Notes under the pieces: generated by a model
Told to the model about the DNA's origin: nothing
Seen by the model: the letters and a program-made list of their open reading frames with translations, nothing else
The model's database searches: none
Shown: one piece after another, positions 35,459 through 44,618 of the stretch
Layout of the letters: every line of letters begins with the position of its first letter
Numbering within the stretch: position 1 is the first letter of the stretch
Source of the DNA: Portibacter marinus
GTDB lineage: Bacteria; Bacteroidota; Bacteroidia; Chitinophagales; Saprospiraceae
Assembly: GCF_021533195.1 (NCBI RefSeq)
Contig: NZ_JAJNKB010000002.1
Span: forward strand, 620,001 to 684,000
Direction: 5' to 3'
DNA length: 64,000 bases
Program-made: the position numbers and the translations under genes

Positions 35459-35462
35459 TCAT

Positions 35463-37025
35463 ATGATTAAAGTCGTAGAGATAAAAATACTGCCGGATGA
35501 TCTACACAATGAGGAAAAATTAAGGTCATTAGTATTGAATAAAGTCAAGGTGGATCATTTCAGGATAAAGGCTATTTTGCTTGACAAGAAATCCATAGAT
35601 GCAAGGGGTAGGGGAGCTAAGTATGTTTTGCGATATAATGTATACGTTGATGAGGAACCAAAAGAGGAAGCTTCATTTATTAAAGCATTACCCATAGTGC
35701 AGCAAGCCAAGAAGGTACTGATAGTGGGAGCGGGACCTGCTGGATATTTTGCCGCATTAGAAGCGATTGCTCTCGGGCTGAGACCTATTGTTCTGGACAG
35801 AGGTAAAGATGTTCGTGCCAGGAGGAGAGATCTGAGAGCCATTCAGCAAGAAGGACTTGTAAATCCTGATTCTAATTATTGCTTTGGTGAAGGTGGAGCC
35901 GGAACCTATTCTGATGGTAAGCTATACACTCGATCGCTAAAAAGAGGAAATTACTACCAGGTTTTAAAAATATTGGTAGAACACGGAGCTCCTGCCGAAA
36001 TCATGATCGATGCACATCCGCACATCGGCTCTAATAAATTGCCGAAGATCGTGGCAGAGCTACGAAAGACCATAGAAAAGTATGGTGGAGAAGTCAAATT
36101 TAACACCAGAGTTGTGGATTTCATCATTCAAAATCAACAATTTAAAGGTGTAATTGATTCGGCAGGTCAAAGATACGAAGCTCCAGCTACCATTTTAGCG
36201 ACCGGACACTCTGCAAGAGATATATTCTACCTACTACACGATAAGGGCATCACAATAGAATCAAAGGATTTTGCAATTGGCGTACGAGTAGAGCATCCCC
36301 AATCACTCATTGACGAAATTCAATATGGTCAGAAACATAGACATGAAAATCTTCCGGCTTCTTCCTATAAATTGGTTTCTCAGGTAAAAGATAAGGGTGT
36401 CTTTTCATTTTGCATGTGTCCAGGTGGATTGATCGTACCTGCCTCTACATCACCTGGAGAATTGGTAGTCAACGGAATGTCGCTTTCCAGAAGAGATTCC
36501 CCTTTTTCAAATTCGGGATTTGTGACAGCTGTGGATCGAAGAGATTACGACCATTCAAAATCTGGAGTATTTGCTGGTTTACAATTTCAAAAGGAATTAG
36601 AGCAACGCTTTTTTCAAAGAGGTGATGGTTCGCAAAAAGCTCCAGCACAGAGAATGACGGATTTTGTCCTTAGGAAGGAAAGCCCCAGTCTCAATCCCAC
36701 AAGCTATATCCCTGGAATATATAGTGCTCCATTACATCAAATGTTACCCATTCACCTTTATGATCGATTAGCACAGGCACTTGAGATCTTTAAATATAAA
36801 ATGCGTGGTTATTATACAGAAGAAGCGAATCTTGTAGGTTTAGAGTCCAGGACCAGTTCACCCATACGAATCCCTAGAAACAGGCAAACTTTTATGCATG
36901 TTGAGATGACTGGGCTTTTTCCTTGCGGTGAAGGAGCCGGTTATGCCGGTGGTATTTTATCTGCTGCCATGGATGGACAAAATGTAGCAAGAAAAGTAGT
37001 CGATTATTACAAAGAAATGCTTTAA
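35463..37025 (+). CDS. FAD-dependent dehydrogenase (COG2509 type)
   Basis: A 520-residue flavoprotein. An N-terminal extension of about 85 residues (IKAILLDKKSIDARGRG, ferredoxin-like) precedes the dinucleotide fold VLIVGAGPAGYFAALEA. CFGEGGAGTYSDGKLYTR, ATGHSARDIF and the C-terminal PCGEGAGYAGGILSAAMDG are hallmarks of the widely conserved, uncharacterised FAD-dependent dehydrogenase family. It is co-transcribed with kdsA and probably with the DoxX gene 27 bases downstream, without an obvious pathway link. Confidence 0.88.
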   Translation: MIKVVEIKILPDDLHNEEKLRSLVLNKVKVDHFRIKAILLDKKSIDARGRGAKYVLRYNVYVDEEPKEEASFIKALPIVQQAKKVLIVGAGPAGYFAALEAIALGLRPIVLDRGKDVRARRRDLRAIQQEGLVNPDSNYCFGEGGAGTYSDGKLYTRSLKRGNYYQVLKILVEHGAPAEIMIDAHPHIGSNKLPKIVAELRKTIEKYGGEVKFNTRVVDFIIQNQQFKGVIDSAGQRYEAPATILATGHSARDIFYLLHDKGITIESKDFAIGVRVEHPQSLIDEIQYGQKHRHENLPASSYKLVSQVKDKGVFSFCMCPGGLIVPASTSPGELVVNGMSLSRRDSPFSNSGFVTAVDRRDYDHSKSGVFAGLQFQKELEQRFFQRGDGSQKAPAQRMTDFVLRKESPSLNPTSYIPGIYSAPLHQMLPIHLYDRLAQALEIFKYKMRGYYTEEANLVGLESRTSSPIRIPRNRQTFMHVEMTGLFPCGEGAGYAGGILSAAMDGQNVARKVVDYYKEML

Positions 37026-37052
37026 TTGCAGCCTAATTAGTAGTGTAAGCAA

Positions 37053-37469
37053 ATGAAAGATATAGCTGACCTGGTAGGTAGATTTTTTCTATCTTTAATA
37101 TTCTTCTTTGAAGCCTATGATTCAATAGCTTTTTTCAAGCAAACGAAGAACACTATGACTGTTTATGGATTGACCTGGAATCAAGATTTGCTGCTATATG
37201 TCACTATTTTTTTTCTGGTATTGGGCGCCATTCTGGTATTGATCGGATATTATGCTAACCTGGGTGCAGTGATGTTATTACTCTATTTAGTACCTGTAAC
37301 TTTCATTGTTTTTTCATTCTGGAATGATCCTGTAGAAGTGAAGCGCATTCAATCAATTATGTTCATGAAGAACATCGCCATCATTGGTGGATTACTGATT
37401 TTAATTGTCAATGGTGCAGGGAAGTACAGTGTTAAAAGGCTGATTTATACGCTTAGGTTGCCTAAGTAA
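37053..37469 (+). CDS. DoxX family membrane protein
   Basis: A 138-residue protein with four hydrophobic segments (about residues 8-25, 45-65, 70-90 and 105-123). The opening RFFLSLIFFFEAYDSI and the FLVLGAILVLIGYYANLGA block fit the DoxX family, whose members take part in quinone- or thiol-linked redox reactions; the specific role is unknown. It converges on the ion-channel gene with only 5 bases between stops. Confidence 0.8.
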   Translation: MKDIADLVGRFFLSLIFFFEAYDSIAFFKQTKNTMTVYGLTWNQDLLLYVTIFFLVLGAILVLIGYYANLGAVMLLLYLVPVTFIVFSFWNDPVEVKRIQSIMFMKNIAIIGGLLILIVNGAGKYSVKRLIYTLRLPK

Positions 37470-37474
37470 AATTT

Positions 37475-38311
37475 TTAAGTATCAAGGCCTCCATTAATTA
37501 AATTGCCACAATATTTACAGAAGGTAGCATCGTCATCATGACCACTTCTGCTGCAGTGCATACAAACTTGAGTATTGGTGGGAATGTCTTTTGGATTAAT
37601 AAGCTCATTGGTCACAATACCTGTTGGAACAGCAATGACCGCATAACCAAGGATCATAACAAAAGCTGCTATGAATTGCCCAAAACTGGTATTGGGAGAA
37701 ATATCCCCATATCCAACGGTTGTAAGGGTCACAATCGCCCAATAAATACTTCTTGGGATGGAATCGAAATCAGGATTTACCCCGCCTTCTACAAGGTACA
37801 TCACGGATCCTACAATCACTACTATCATCAGTATGGCAAAGAGAAAGACCAGAATTTTTCTGCTGGATTTGAAAAGGGCTTTGGTGATGTACTCAGCTTC
37901 ACTGACAAAGGTCACCATTTTAAAAATTCTGAATATTCTCAGTAACCTTATCGCTCTGATTACAATAAGAGATTGCGTTCCGGCAAAGAAAACGGATATA
38001 TACGTAGGAAGAATTGCCAATAGGTCAATGATGCCGTAGAATGAAGTCGCATACTTCAATGGCTTTAATGTAGAATACAGTCTTAAAATGTACTCGATGG
38101 TAAAGAAAATGGTAAATGCCCACTCAAAGTAGTAGAACATATTGGAATAGCGGGCAATAATGCTGGGTACAGATTCTAAAAGGGCCGCTAAGACACTGCC
38201 AATAATAAATATTAATAAAGCAACATCAAAAAACTTACCCGCAGGGGTGTCAGCCTCGAAAATGATTTCGTGGATCTTATACCTTAATCGGTTTCTACTC
38301 TCTACTGACAT
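37475..38311 (-). CDS. voltage-gated-type potassium channel with C-terminal zinc ribbon
   Basis: A 278-residue six-helix cation channel. The S4 sensor is RAIRLLRIFRIFK at 119-131, and the selectivity filter TTVGYGD at 197-203 predicts K+ selectivity. A short cytosolic tail ends in a zinc ribbon with Cys250, Cys253, Cys265 and Cys268. The gene begins 31 bases after an HExxH lipoprotein gene on the same strand and may share its transcript. Confidence 0.9.
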   Translation of the reverse strand: MSVESRNRLRYKIHEIIFEADTPAGKFFDVALLIFIIGSVLAALLESVPSIIARYSNMFYYFEWAFTIFFTIEYILRLYSTLKPLKYATSFYGIIDLLAILPTYISVFFAGTQSLIVIRAIRLLRIFRIFKMVTFVSEAEYITKALFKSSRKILVFLFAILMIVVIVGSVMYLVEGGVNPDFDSIPRSIYWAIVTLTTVGYGDISPNTSFGQFIAAFVMILGYAVIAVPTGIVTNELINPKDIPTNTQVCMHCSRSGHDDDATFCKYCGNLINGGLDT

Positions 38312-38342
38312 CCAATATGTAATGCAAAAATATTTCCAAGTT

Positions 38343-39374
38343 TTATCGGTGACTTTTCAAAACTTCGCCCATTTCATTGATTAGTTCCATTCCCTCTGCC
38401 GTAAAATCCTTTATTTTCTCATTTTCTGCCAGATAAAAAATGGTATAGATGAAGTTGTCCGCCATAATCTCGTCCGGGTGTATAATGTAATTGGTGTTGT
38501 CCTTTATCTGCTGAAAAAATGAGTTGGCTGTTTGCAGAGGGACCACTTCTCCTAATTCATAATTACCATCCGTTTTTTCCTCAAGCTGGTAAAGGTTAAA
38601 CTCGAGGTAATTGAAAAAAGTGGGTTTTGATCTTATATATTGATCATCACTTGCAGTAATCATGGGATAAGCTGGTCCCTCTTCCAATTCTATGAAATAA
38701 TCAGTGGTTCCATCTGGATTAAGTAACTTTCTGGAACCGGTTGCTCCTAAATTGATTTGCCCATCCACCGGTTTGAAACCAATGAGTGCATACAATTCAT
38801 TTCTGGTCTCGACATTATATCTCGAAAAGATATGAAAAAACTCATGCAACATGGTCTCAAGAAAACTTTCTCGCATGAAGTTAGTCAACATATCTTGCGG
38901 TATGATGATTTTATTTTCTCGGGTATAAAATACGCCGTTACCATAATGATTACCTTTGGTCTTAATCAGTAAAATATCTCTGTCGATCAGGTGTGGATTT
39001 ACTTTCTTGATCAATTCGTTCAAACTTGAAAAGACACTCGAAACCTTATCCACTTCTTCAGCAGTAAATGAGGCCACATCTGTTCTTAAAAATGCTTTGT
39101 ATGCATCAATGCAACCTTCTCTTTCTTTACAAAGTGCTGGATCTTTCATCTGTATAGAAACTTCTGTCAATGTGACCCTTTCGAAAAAATCGTCTACATT
39201 ATCTGTTGCAATGGCTTCTGCTGCTTGCATGCTATCCAACAATAAGGTTTGAAAATCATTGGTCAGAGGGACAGTGTGAGCCGGTGGACTGTCGTAAGTC
39301 ACTTGTTTGGCCTTACATTGACATAAGACTATTACCAGTAATATCAAAAATAAATAAGTGATTGTTTGCTTCAT
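38343..39374 (-). CDS. uncharacterised HExxH lipoprotein, putative zinc peptidase
   Basis: A 343-residue predicted lipoprotein (hydrophobic signal then Cys18 or Cys20). The sequence has a zincin motif, His177-Glu178-x-x-His181, in FLETMLHEFFHIFSRY. A probable third ligand is Glu302 in IIHPDEIMADNF, the pattern seen in several gluzincin-like families. I do not recognise the family by name. It begins 9 bases after a gamma-glutamyltransferase lipoprotein gene, so both are probably made together in the periplasm. Peptidase activity is inferred from the motif alone. Confidence 0.65.
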   Translation of the reverse strand: MKQTITYLFLILLVIVLCQCKAKQVTYDSPPAHTVPLTNDFQTLLLDSMQAAEAIATDNVDDFFERVTLTEVSIQMKDPALCKEREGCIDAYKAFLRTDVASFTAEEVDKVSSVFSSLNELIKKVNPHLIDRDILLIKTKGNHYGNGVFYTRENKIIIPQDMLTNFMRESFLETMLHEFFHIFSRYNVETRNELYALIGFKPVDGQINLGATGSRKLLNPDGTTDYFIELEEGPAYPMITASDDQYIRSKPTFFNYLEFNLYQLEEKTDGNYELGEVVPLQTANSFFQQIKDNTNYIIHPDEIMADNFIYTIFYLAENEKIKDFTAEGMELINEMGEVLKSHR

Positions 39375-39383
39375 TGTTTCAGT

Positions 39384-41096
39384 TTAGTATCCTGCTGCGT
39401 GATCATCACCTCTCTTGTCTGCTGCAGCTTTTAGTTTGCCATTAAAATCTACCAAGATAGCCTCAACTCTACCAATGGCCCCACGAGTATTGAATTCATG
39501 GCCCATTTCCTTCAGAGCATCAATGGTTTGGTCAGGAAAGGCACCTTTTTCTATCATCAATACATCAGGTTTCCACTGATGGTGAAATCTGGGTGATTGA
39601 ACAGCACTATTAACATCCATTCCGAATTTCATGACATTTAAGGCCACTTGCAGGACGGAAGTAATGATGGTCGAACCACCTGGAGTTCCTAGAACCAGAT
39701 GGAGCTGCCCATTCTTCTCAATGATGGTCGGAGTCATGGAACTTAGCATTCGCTTCTCGGGTTCAATTTTATTCGCTTCGGCACCTATCAATCCAAACAT
39801 ATTGGGAACCCCAGGTTTCGCGCTAAAATCATCCATTTCATTATTTAAAAATATGCCTGTACCATCTACAATAACTTTAGAACCATACCCACCATTTAGG
39901 GTAGTCGTAATACTGACCGCATTTCCATAAGAATCCACAATTGAAAAGTGGGTTGTTTGTTCACTCTCTTTTAGGCCACCGGCCATCACTTCTTCACTAT
40001 CCGAGGCTTTTTTATCATCAAAATTCTGCATTCTCATTCGTGCATATTCCGGATCCATCAGCATTTTTAATGGGACTGTGTAGAAATCCATATCGCCCAA
40101 ATGTTTGGCTCTGTCCGCATAAGCGCGTCTCTCAGCTTCCACTATTAAATGGATGGCTTCTTTACTGTGAAATCCCATTTCAGCTAAATTAAAATCTTCC
40201 AGCATTTCCAACATTTGTATCAAGAGGACGCCTCCAGATGAAGGAGGAGGCATTGAGTGTATGGTATACTCATCATACTGCCCAGTAAGGGGCTCGCGCC
40301 ATTTGGCCTTGTACTTTGCCAGATCTTCAAGAGTAATAATACCATTTCCGCGCTCCATTTCAGCTACTATTGCATCAGCCACCCAACCTCCGTAGAATCC
40401 TTCCCGACCATGATCCCGAATGGCTTCGTAAACTTTCGCCAGATCTTCCTGAACTAAAATTTCACCTTTCGCAAAGGATTTAGAGGAGGTAAATTGATTA
40501 GGAACCGTATTGGCCTGTGCAAATTTCACCTTATTATTATTCAATCCCTCTGCCTGCGATTCTGTCAATTTAAAACCTTTCCGCGCCAAATCTACAGACG
40601 GTTGGACCAACATTTTCCAGTTCTTTAATTTACTGAAGCGCTCAAAGGCAGTATACATGCCATCCACACTTCCAGGAACTCCAACTGCCAGGTGACCCAA
40701 TTGACTTTTGTTTAAATCGGCCTCACCATTTTCGTCGAGATACATGTCAGAAGTAGCTGCCAGAGGCGCTTTTTCTCTGTAGTCCAGCGTGTACACATCG
40801 CCATCAGCTTGTCGATAGACCATAAATCCACCTCCACCAATGTTACCCGCTACCGGATAACAGACATCTAATGCAAACTGAACTGCAATTGCGGCATCCA
40901 CAGCGTTCCCACCACTTTTCAAAATATCTAGACCTATTTCGGAGGCCAGGTAATGAGCGGAAACTACGGCTGCATCCTCTGCAACTATCGATTTCTTTAG
41001 GGGGTAAACGGATTCATCGCTGCTGAGCTTTTTAGTCTTACATGAGCTAACTAAAAGCAAACCTAGAAACAGGAGGTATAAAGAAAATTTTTTCAC
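39384..41096 (-). CDS. ggt: gamma-glutamyltransferase lipoprotein
   Basis: A 570-residue Ntn-hydrolase that cleaves or transfers gamma-glutamyl groups of glutathione and related peptides. The nucleophile after self-cleavage should be Thr381 in ESEQTTHFSIVD. PVAGNIGGGGFMV, LDYREKAP and MPPPSSGGVLLIQML are conserved. The N-terminus is a lipoprotein signal (Cys19 after LLLVSS), so it is an anchored periplasmic form. It heads a probable operon with the HExxH lipoprotein and the ion channel. Confidence 0.94.
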   Translation of the reverse strand: MKKFSLYLLFLGLLLVSSCKTKKLSSDESVYPLKKSIVAEDAAVVSAHYLASEIGLDILKSGGNAVDAAIAVQFALDVCYPVAGNIGGGGFMVYRQADGDVYTLDYREKAPLAATSDMYLDENGEADLNKSQLGHLAVGVPGSVDGMYTAFERFSKLKNWKMLVQPSVDLARKGFKLTESQAEGLNNNKVKFAQANTVPNQFTSSKSFAKGEILVQEDLAKVYEAIRDHGREGFYGGWVADAIVAEMERGNGIITLEDLAKYKAKWREPLTGQYDEYTIHSMPPPSSGGVLLIQMLEMLEDFNLAEMGFHSKEAIHLIVEAERRAYADRAKHLGDMDFYTVPLKMLMDPEYARMRMQNFDDKKASDSEEVMAGGLKESEQTTHFSIVDSYGNAVSITTTLNGGYGSKVIVDGTGIFLNNEMDDFSAKPGVPNMFGLIGAEANKIEPEKRMLSSMTPTIIEKNGQLHLVLGTPGGSTIITSVLQVALNVMKFGMDVNSAVQSPRFHHQWKPDVLMIEKGAFPDQTIDALKEMGHEFNTRGAIGRVEAILVDFNGKLKAAADKRGDDHAAGY

Positions 41097-41145
41097 TTGA
41101 TATAATATTTTTATAAATGTAACAAAGAAACTCTGACCGTCACAC

Positions 41146-41153
41146 TATATTTG
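41146..41153 (+). promoter_or_regulatory. probable -7 promoter box for the PorV-like gene
   Basis: TATATTTG matches TAnnTTTG and lies 46 bases before the ATG. There is no clear -33 TTG. Confidence 0.35.
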
Positions 41154-41199
41154 AATTTCCGTACGTTTAAAGTGCAATTCGCTAACCGGTATATTCTTC

Positions 41200-42303
41200 A
41201 TGAAGCAATCAACGCTACTTTATCTAATTCCGTGTTTATTTTTGGGACTTTCACAATTGGAAGCTCAGAAATTTGTCAATGAGTTTCTGAACATAGGTGC
41301 TGGTGCAAGGGCCCACGGAATGTCAGGAGCAGTCATTGCTTCTACTGCGGACGGGACTGCAGGTATATGGAATCCCGCAGGTCTTACCAATGTAGATGCA
41401 TCGTTACAAGTAAATGCCATGCACGCTGAATGGTTTGCTGGCGTGGCCAATTATGATTATGGTTCCATAGTAAAGCGTTTTGATGAAGAGAAAAAAGCAT
41501 ACGGTTCGGTTTCCGTTGTTAGATTTGGTGTTGACAATATTCCTTATACACTTAACCTCATTGGTCCGGATGGGAGTGTCAATTACGATAATGTATCCTC
41601 CTTTTCAGCAGTGGATTATGCAGTTTTTCTCTCCTACGGAAGATCTATTTTCAGCGATAATTTACGTTTAGGAGGATCGGTCAAAGTAATCAACAGATCA
41701 GTTGGGCAATTTGCCAATGCCTGGGGCTTCGGAGTAGATGTGGGACTTAATTATCATCTTAGAAACCTGACATTTGCAGCTATGGCACAGGATGTCACGA
41801 CCACTTATAATACCTGGAGTTTTAATTTTACAGAGGAAGAAAAAGCCGTATTTGCTGCGACTGGAAATGAAATTGTTACATCGAGCACCGAAATAGCGTT
41901 ACCTAAGTTGATTCTGGGGGCAGCTTATCATTCTGCGAAAAACCTAGAAGAATCACCTCAATTCGAGTATACGATAGAAGCCAACGTCAGATTTTCAACA
42001 GATGGCCGTGCTTCTGGAATCGGAACTGCTAATTTTAATTTGGACCCTGCCATAGGTGCAGAATTAGGATACAAAGGCTTGGTATTTATTAGGGCAGGAA
42101 TTGGCGACGTTGAGCGAAAGTTGAATGAAATAAACGGTTCCAGAGATTTTTCAATGAAACCAAATGTAGGTCTTGGCTTGAAACTAGGGAGGCTCGGAGT
42201 GGATTATGCGTTGACCAATATCGGAGCGCTTGGTCAGGAAAACGGTGCATTATATTCTCACATATTTTCACTTTCTCTTGACTTCAATCCAAAGTCTAAT
42301 TAA
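41200..42303 (+). CDS. PorV/PorQ-family outer-membrane protein
   Basis: A 367-residue FadL-like barrel with a signal peptide ending near QLEAQ. The mature start FLNIGAGARAHGMSGAVIAS and then GIWNPAGLTNV are the typical opening of PorV/PorQ proteins, which in Bacteroidota shuttle or hold type IX secretion cargo. Whether this copy is PorV, PorQ or a paralogue cannot be decided. It has no secretion partner beside it; the PorP gene is 10 kb away. Its stop codon interlocks with that of the convergent Lon-domain gene in the sequence TTAA. Confidence 0.85.
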   Translation: MKQSTLLYLIPCLFLGLSQLEAQKFVNEFLNIGAGARAHGMSGAVIASTADGTAGIWNPAGLTNVDASLQVNAMHAEWFAGVANYDYGSIVKRFDEEKKAYGSVSVVRFGVDNIPYTLNLIGPDGSVNYDNVSSFSAVDYAVFLSYGRSIFSDNLRLGGSVKVINRSVGQFANAWGFGVDVGLNYHLRNLTFAAMAQDVTTTYNTWSFNFTEEEKAVFAATGNEIVTSSTEIALPKLILGAAYHSAKNLEESPQFEYTIEANVRFSTDGRASGIGTANFNLDPAIGAELGYKGLVFIRAGIGDVERKLNEINGSRDFSMKPNVGLGLKLGRLGVDYALTNIGALGQENGALYSHIFSLSLDFNPKSN

Positions 42304-42938
42304 ATATTAGGCGGAATGATGTTTCTAAAGTGACCATTCATTTGAACCTTTTTTTCTAACGCATTCATTTCTCGAAGTACAGGGATAATATTTTCCAAAT
42401 GTTGTATGATGAAATCTTGCCGATCTGTCTCTTTAGGAATGGATAGTAATTTTAATTCATCTCTCAAGGCAAGACCAATATAATGTCCGATCCTATAGCT
42501 GTCAAATGCTTCCGCTGAAGATGGTAAAGGCTTGTGCATTTTCAAATACTGGTATAGATTAGCCAGTAAGCCAATGATTTTTTCATTTTTAGATATATCT
42601 TTTTTCCTGTCAATATCAAGATAAGTGATATCAGCTCCTGAATAAAGCCTGCTATTCATTCGTGGAATGAAATTTTCTACTTTAAAAACTTTAACACCCT
42701 GAATTCTGATATCAAGTTTACCATCTGGATATTTTTTCACCACTTCTTTCAATCTGGCTTCTGTGCCGTAAGTCAAGTCCTCTTTATCAATATAGGTAGG
42801 GACTCCAAAATGGGTGCCATTAGCCTCTGCCTCATTCATCATTTGCTTGTAACGAGGTTCAAAAATGTGCAGGTTAATAACCTCATCTGGGAAGATGACC
42901 AATTGGAGTGGAAAGACTGGAATTAATGCTGTATTCAT
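42300..42938 (-). CDS. Lon N-terminal (substrate-binding) domain protein
   Basis: A 212-residue protein from the ATG at 42938; the frame extends 18 codons upstream, but the family begins at IPVFPLQLVIFPDE. It is a stand-alone LON substrate-binding domain with NLHIFEPRYKQMMNEA and FGVPTY, followed by a helical C-terminal part. No ATPase or protease domain is present, so it is not Lon itself. It may bind unfolded proteins; its role is unknown. It overlaps the convergent PorV-like gene by 4 bases. Confidence 0.85.
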   Translation of the reverse strand: MNTALIPVFPLQLVIFPDEVINLHIFEPRYKQMMNEAEANGTHFGVPTYIDKEDLTYGTEARLKEVVKKYPDGKLDIRIQGVKVFKVENFIPRMNSRLYSGADITYLDIDRKKDISKNEKIIGLLANLYQYLKMHKPLPSSAEAFDSYRIGHYIGLALRDELKLLSIPKETDRQDFIIQHLENIIPVLREMNALEKKVQMNGHFRNIIPPNI

Positions 42939-43035
42939 ATTCTGATAACTTTTTGTAAACCGATAATGTTTAACAAAAGCATTCGAATACAAACAATATA
43001 GTGTTATTTTCGATTAAAGATAAAACTAATAGTCG

Positions 43036-44331
43036 ATGCCAGTAAACATTCCGGAAACAGGACAGGAAAGAATTGTAATAGTAGGTGGAGGATTCGGAGG
43101 TCTGATGATGGCCCGAAAGCTGGCAAAGTCAGATTACCAGGTCATACTTATTGATAAAAGAAATTATCATCAGTTCCAACCTTTGTTTTATCAGGTGGCG
43201 ATGGCAGGTTTGGAACCTAGTTCTATATCATTTCCATTCAGAAAGGCTTTTCAGGATCATAAAAACATGTATTTCCGCGTAGGAAAAGTAAATGCTGTTG
43301 ATACAGGTCGAAAGCAATTGGAGACTGATATAGGTATTGTAAATTATGATCACCTGGTGCTCAGCTATGGTGCAAAAACCAATTTCTTTGGAAATAAGGC
43401 TATTGAGGAGCGAGCCTTTACGATAAAGTCTACCACTCAGGCTTTGAACTTACGGAATACTCTCTTAACAGATTATGAGAAGGCAGTGATAGAACGAGAT
43501 TTTGAGAAAAGACAGTGGTTTTTGGATATCGTCATAGTCGGAGGAGGACCTACAGGAGTGGAAGTGGCAGGTGCATTGGCAGAAATGAAGAAATACATTC
43601 TACCAAAGGATTACAAAGAACTTGATGCTAAAGAAGTAGACATTTACTTGTTACAAGGTACCGACCAACTTTTAATGGGCATGGACCCAAAGCATGGAGA
43701 TACCGCTGAAAGGTATTTAAAACAAAGAGGTGTCATTGTCAAGAAGAATACCAGGGTGGTGGACTATGACGGTGAATATGTCATTACCGCAGATGATGAA
43801 AAAATCAAAGCTGGTAAACTGATTTGGGCCGCAGGAGTGACCTGTCATCGAATGGAAGGGCTCAGAGAAGACGCTTTCAATAAGCGGAATAGAATTATGG
43901 TGGACGAATACAGCAAGGTTAAAGGATACGATGACATTTATGCTCTGGGAGATGTTGCATGTATGGAAACAGAAGACTTTCCAGATGGTCATCCTCAAGT
44001 TGCACAGCCAGCTATTCAACAAGGTAAACAATTGGCCAGGAATTTTATAAGACGTGCGAAAGGCAAGGACTGGGTTAAATTTGAATATCGAGATCTGGGA
44101 ACGATGGCGACGGTAGGTCGTAACAAAGCTGTAGCAGAAATAGGTGGAATGAAATTTAAAGGATTCTTTGCCTGGTTGGTGTGGTTATTTGTTCATTTGT
44201 ATGCCTTAATAGGCGCAAAAAACAAATTGATTGTTTTTATAAATTGGATCTGGAACTACTTTACATATGACCAATCTTTAAGGCTTATCATTAATCCCAA
44301 AGATCAGGCCGATAGAAATCCTCCCTCATAA
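43036..44331 (+). CDS. ndh: type II NADH:quinone dehydrogenase
   Basis: A 431-residue flavoenzyme that passes electrons from NADH to quinone without pumping ions. Two dinucleotide folds are visible: IVIVGGGFGGLMMARKL for FAD and IVIVGGGPTGVEVAGAL for NADH. KLIWAAGVTCH and YALGDVACME complete the core. The C-terminus (about residues 370-420) has amphipathic and hydrophobic helices (FFAWLVWLFVHLYALIGAKNK) that anchor it to the inner membrane. It could feed menaquinol to the alternative complex III encoded 13 kb downstream. Confidence 0.92.
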   Translation: MPVNIPETGQERIVIVGGGFGGLMMARKLAKSDYQVILIDKRNYHQFQPLFYQVAMAGLEPSSISFPFRKAFQDHKNMYFRVGKVNAVDTGRKQLETDIGIVNYDHLVLSYGAKTNFFGNKAIEERAFTIKSTTQALNLRNTLLTDYEKAVIERDFEKRQWFLDIVIVGGGPTGVEVAGALAEMKKYILPKDYKELDAKEVDIYLLQGTDQLLMGMDPKHGDTAERYLKQRGVIVKKNTRVVDYDGEYVITADDEKIKAGKLIWAAGVTCHRMEGLREDAFNKRNRIMVDEYSKVKGYDDIYALGDVACMETEDFPDGHPQVAQPAIQQGKQLARNFIRRAKGKDWVKFEYRDLGTMATVGRNKAVAEIGGMKFKGFFAWLVWLFVHLYALIGAKNKLIVFINWIWNYFTYDQSLRLIINPKDQADRNPPS

Positions 44332-44440
44332 ATATAAAGGGCTCATCTTGTTGATCATGTCCGGAGCCATAAAAATGAGGGATGAACTAGGTAAATTATA
44401 ATAGAGATGTTGTGTATTAGGAAGTCTGTGTAATGAAAAC

Positions 44441-44454
44441 TGTTTGCGCAAACA
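44441..44454. promoter_or_regulatory. 14-bp perfect palindrome, possible LacI-type operator
   Basis: The sequence TGTTTGCGCAAACA is a perfect inverted repeat centred on CG, the symmetry seen in many LacI-family operators. It sits 5 bases before a hairpin and upstream of a small ORF, with no regulator gene nearby. Confidence 0.4.
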
Positions 44455-44496
44455 AAAAAGGGTAGGAACTTCGGAAAGAGGTCCGAAATCCTACCC
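44454..44496 (-). terminator. strong hairpin, probable terminator of sppA
   Basis: An 8-bp perfect stem (GGGTAGGA with TCCTACCC) continues after a small internal loop into six more pairs (TTCGGA with TCCGAA). On the minus strand it is followed by TTTTTT, so it can terminate sppA, whose stop is about 120 bases away. On the plus strand it lies in the leader of the small ORF at 44508 and could act there instead. Confidence 0.6.
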
Positions 44497-44507
44497 ATTA
44501 ACACACC

Positions 44508-44585
44508 ATGAAAAACTTTATCTTAATAGCTATTCTTTATAGCTTCATTATTATCTTGATACAAATTTGCAATAACTTGTCGTAA
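44508..44585 (+). CDS. 25-residue hydrophobic peptide or orphan signal sequence
   Basis: After the hairpin, TTAACACACC precedes an ATG opening a 25-codon frame, MKNFILIAILYSFI continuing to a stop. It looks like a signal peptide or a small membrane peptide. The order palindrome, hairpin, start and signal-like peptide resembles the front end of a regulated exported-protein gene whose body is gone. The following DNA to 44618 shows no continuing frame. Confidence 0.3.
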   Translation: MKNFILIAILYSFIIILIQICNNLS

Positions 44586-44618
44586 AATTACAATTTATTG
44601 CCTATTAATCAACTTTTT

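Noticed and set aside
42939-42992. Longer start of the Lon-domain protein at 42992
   Set aside because: The added residues precede the conserved IPVFPLQ start of the family and are not conserved in type.
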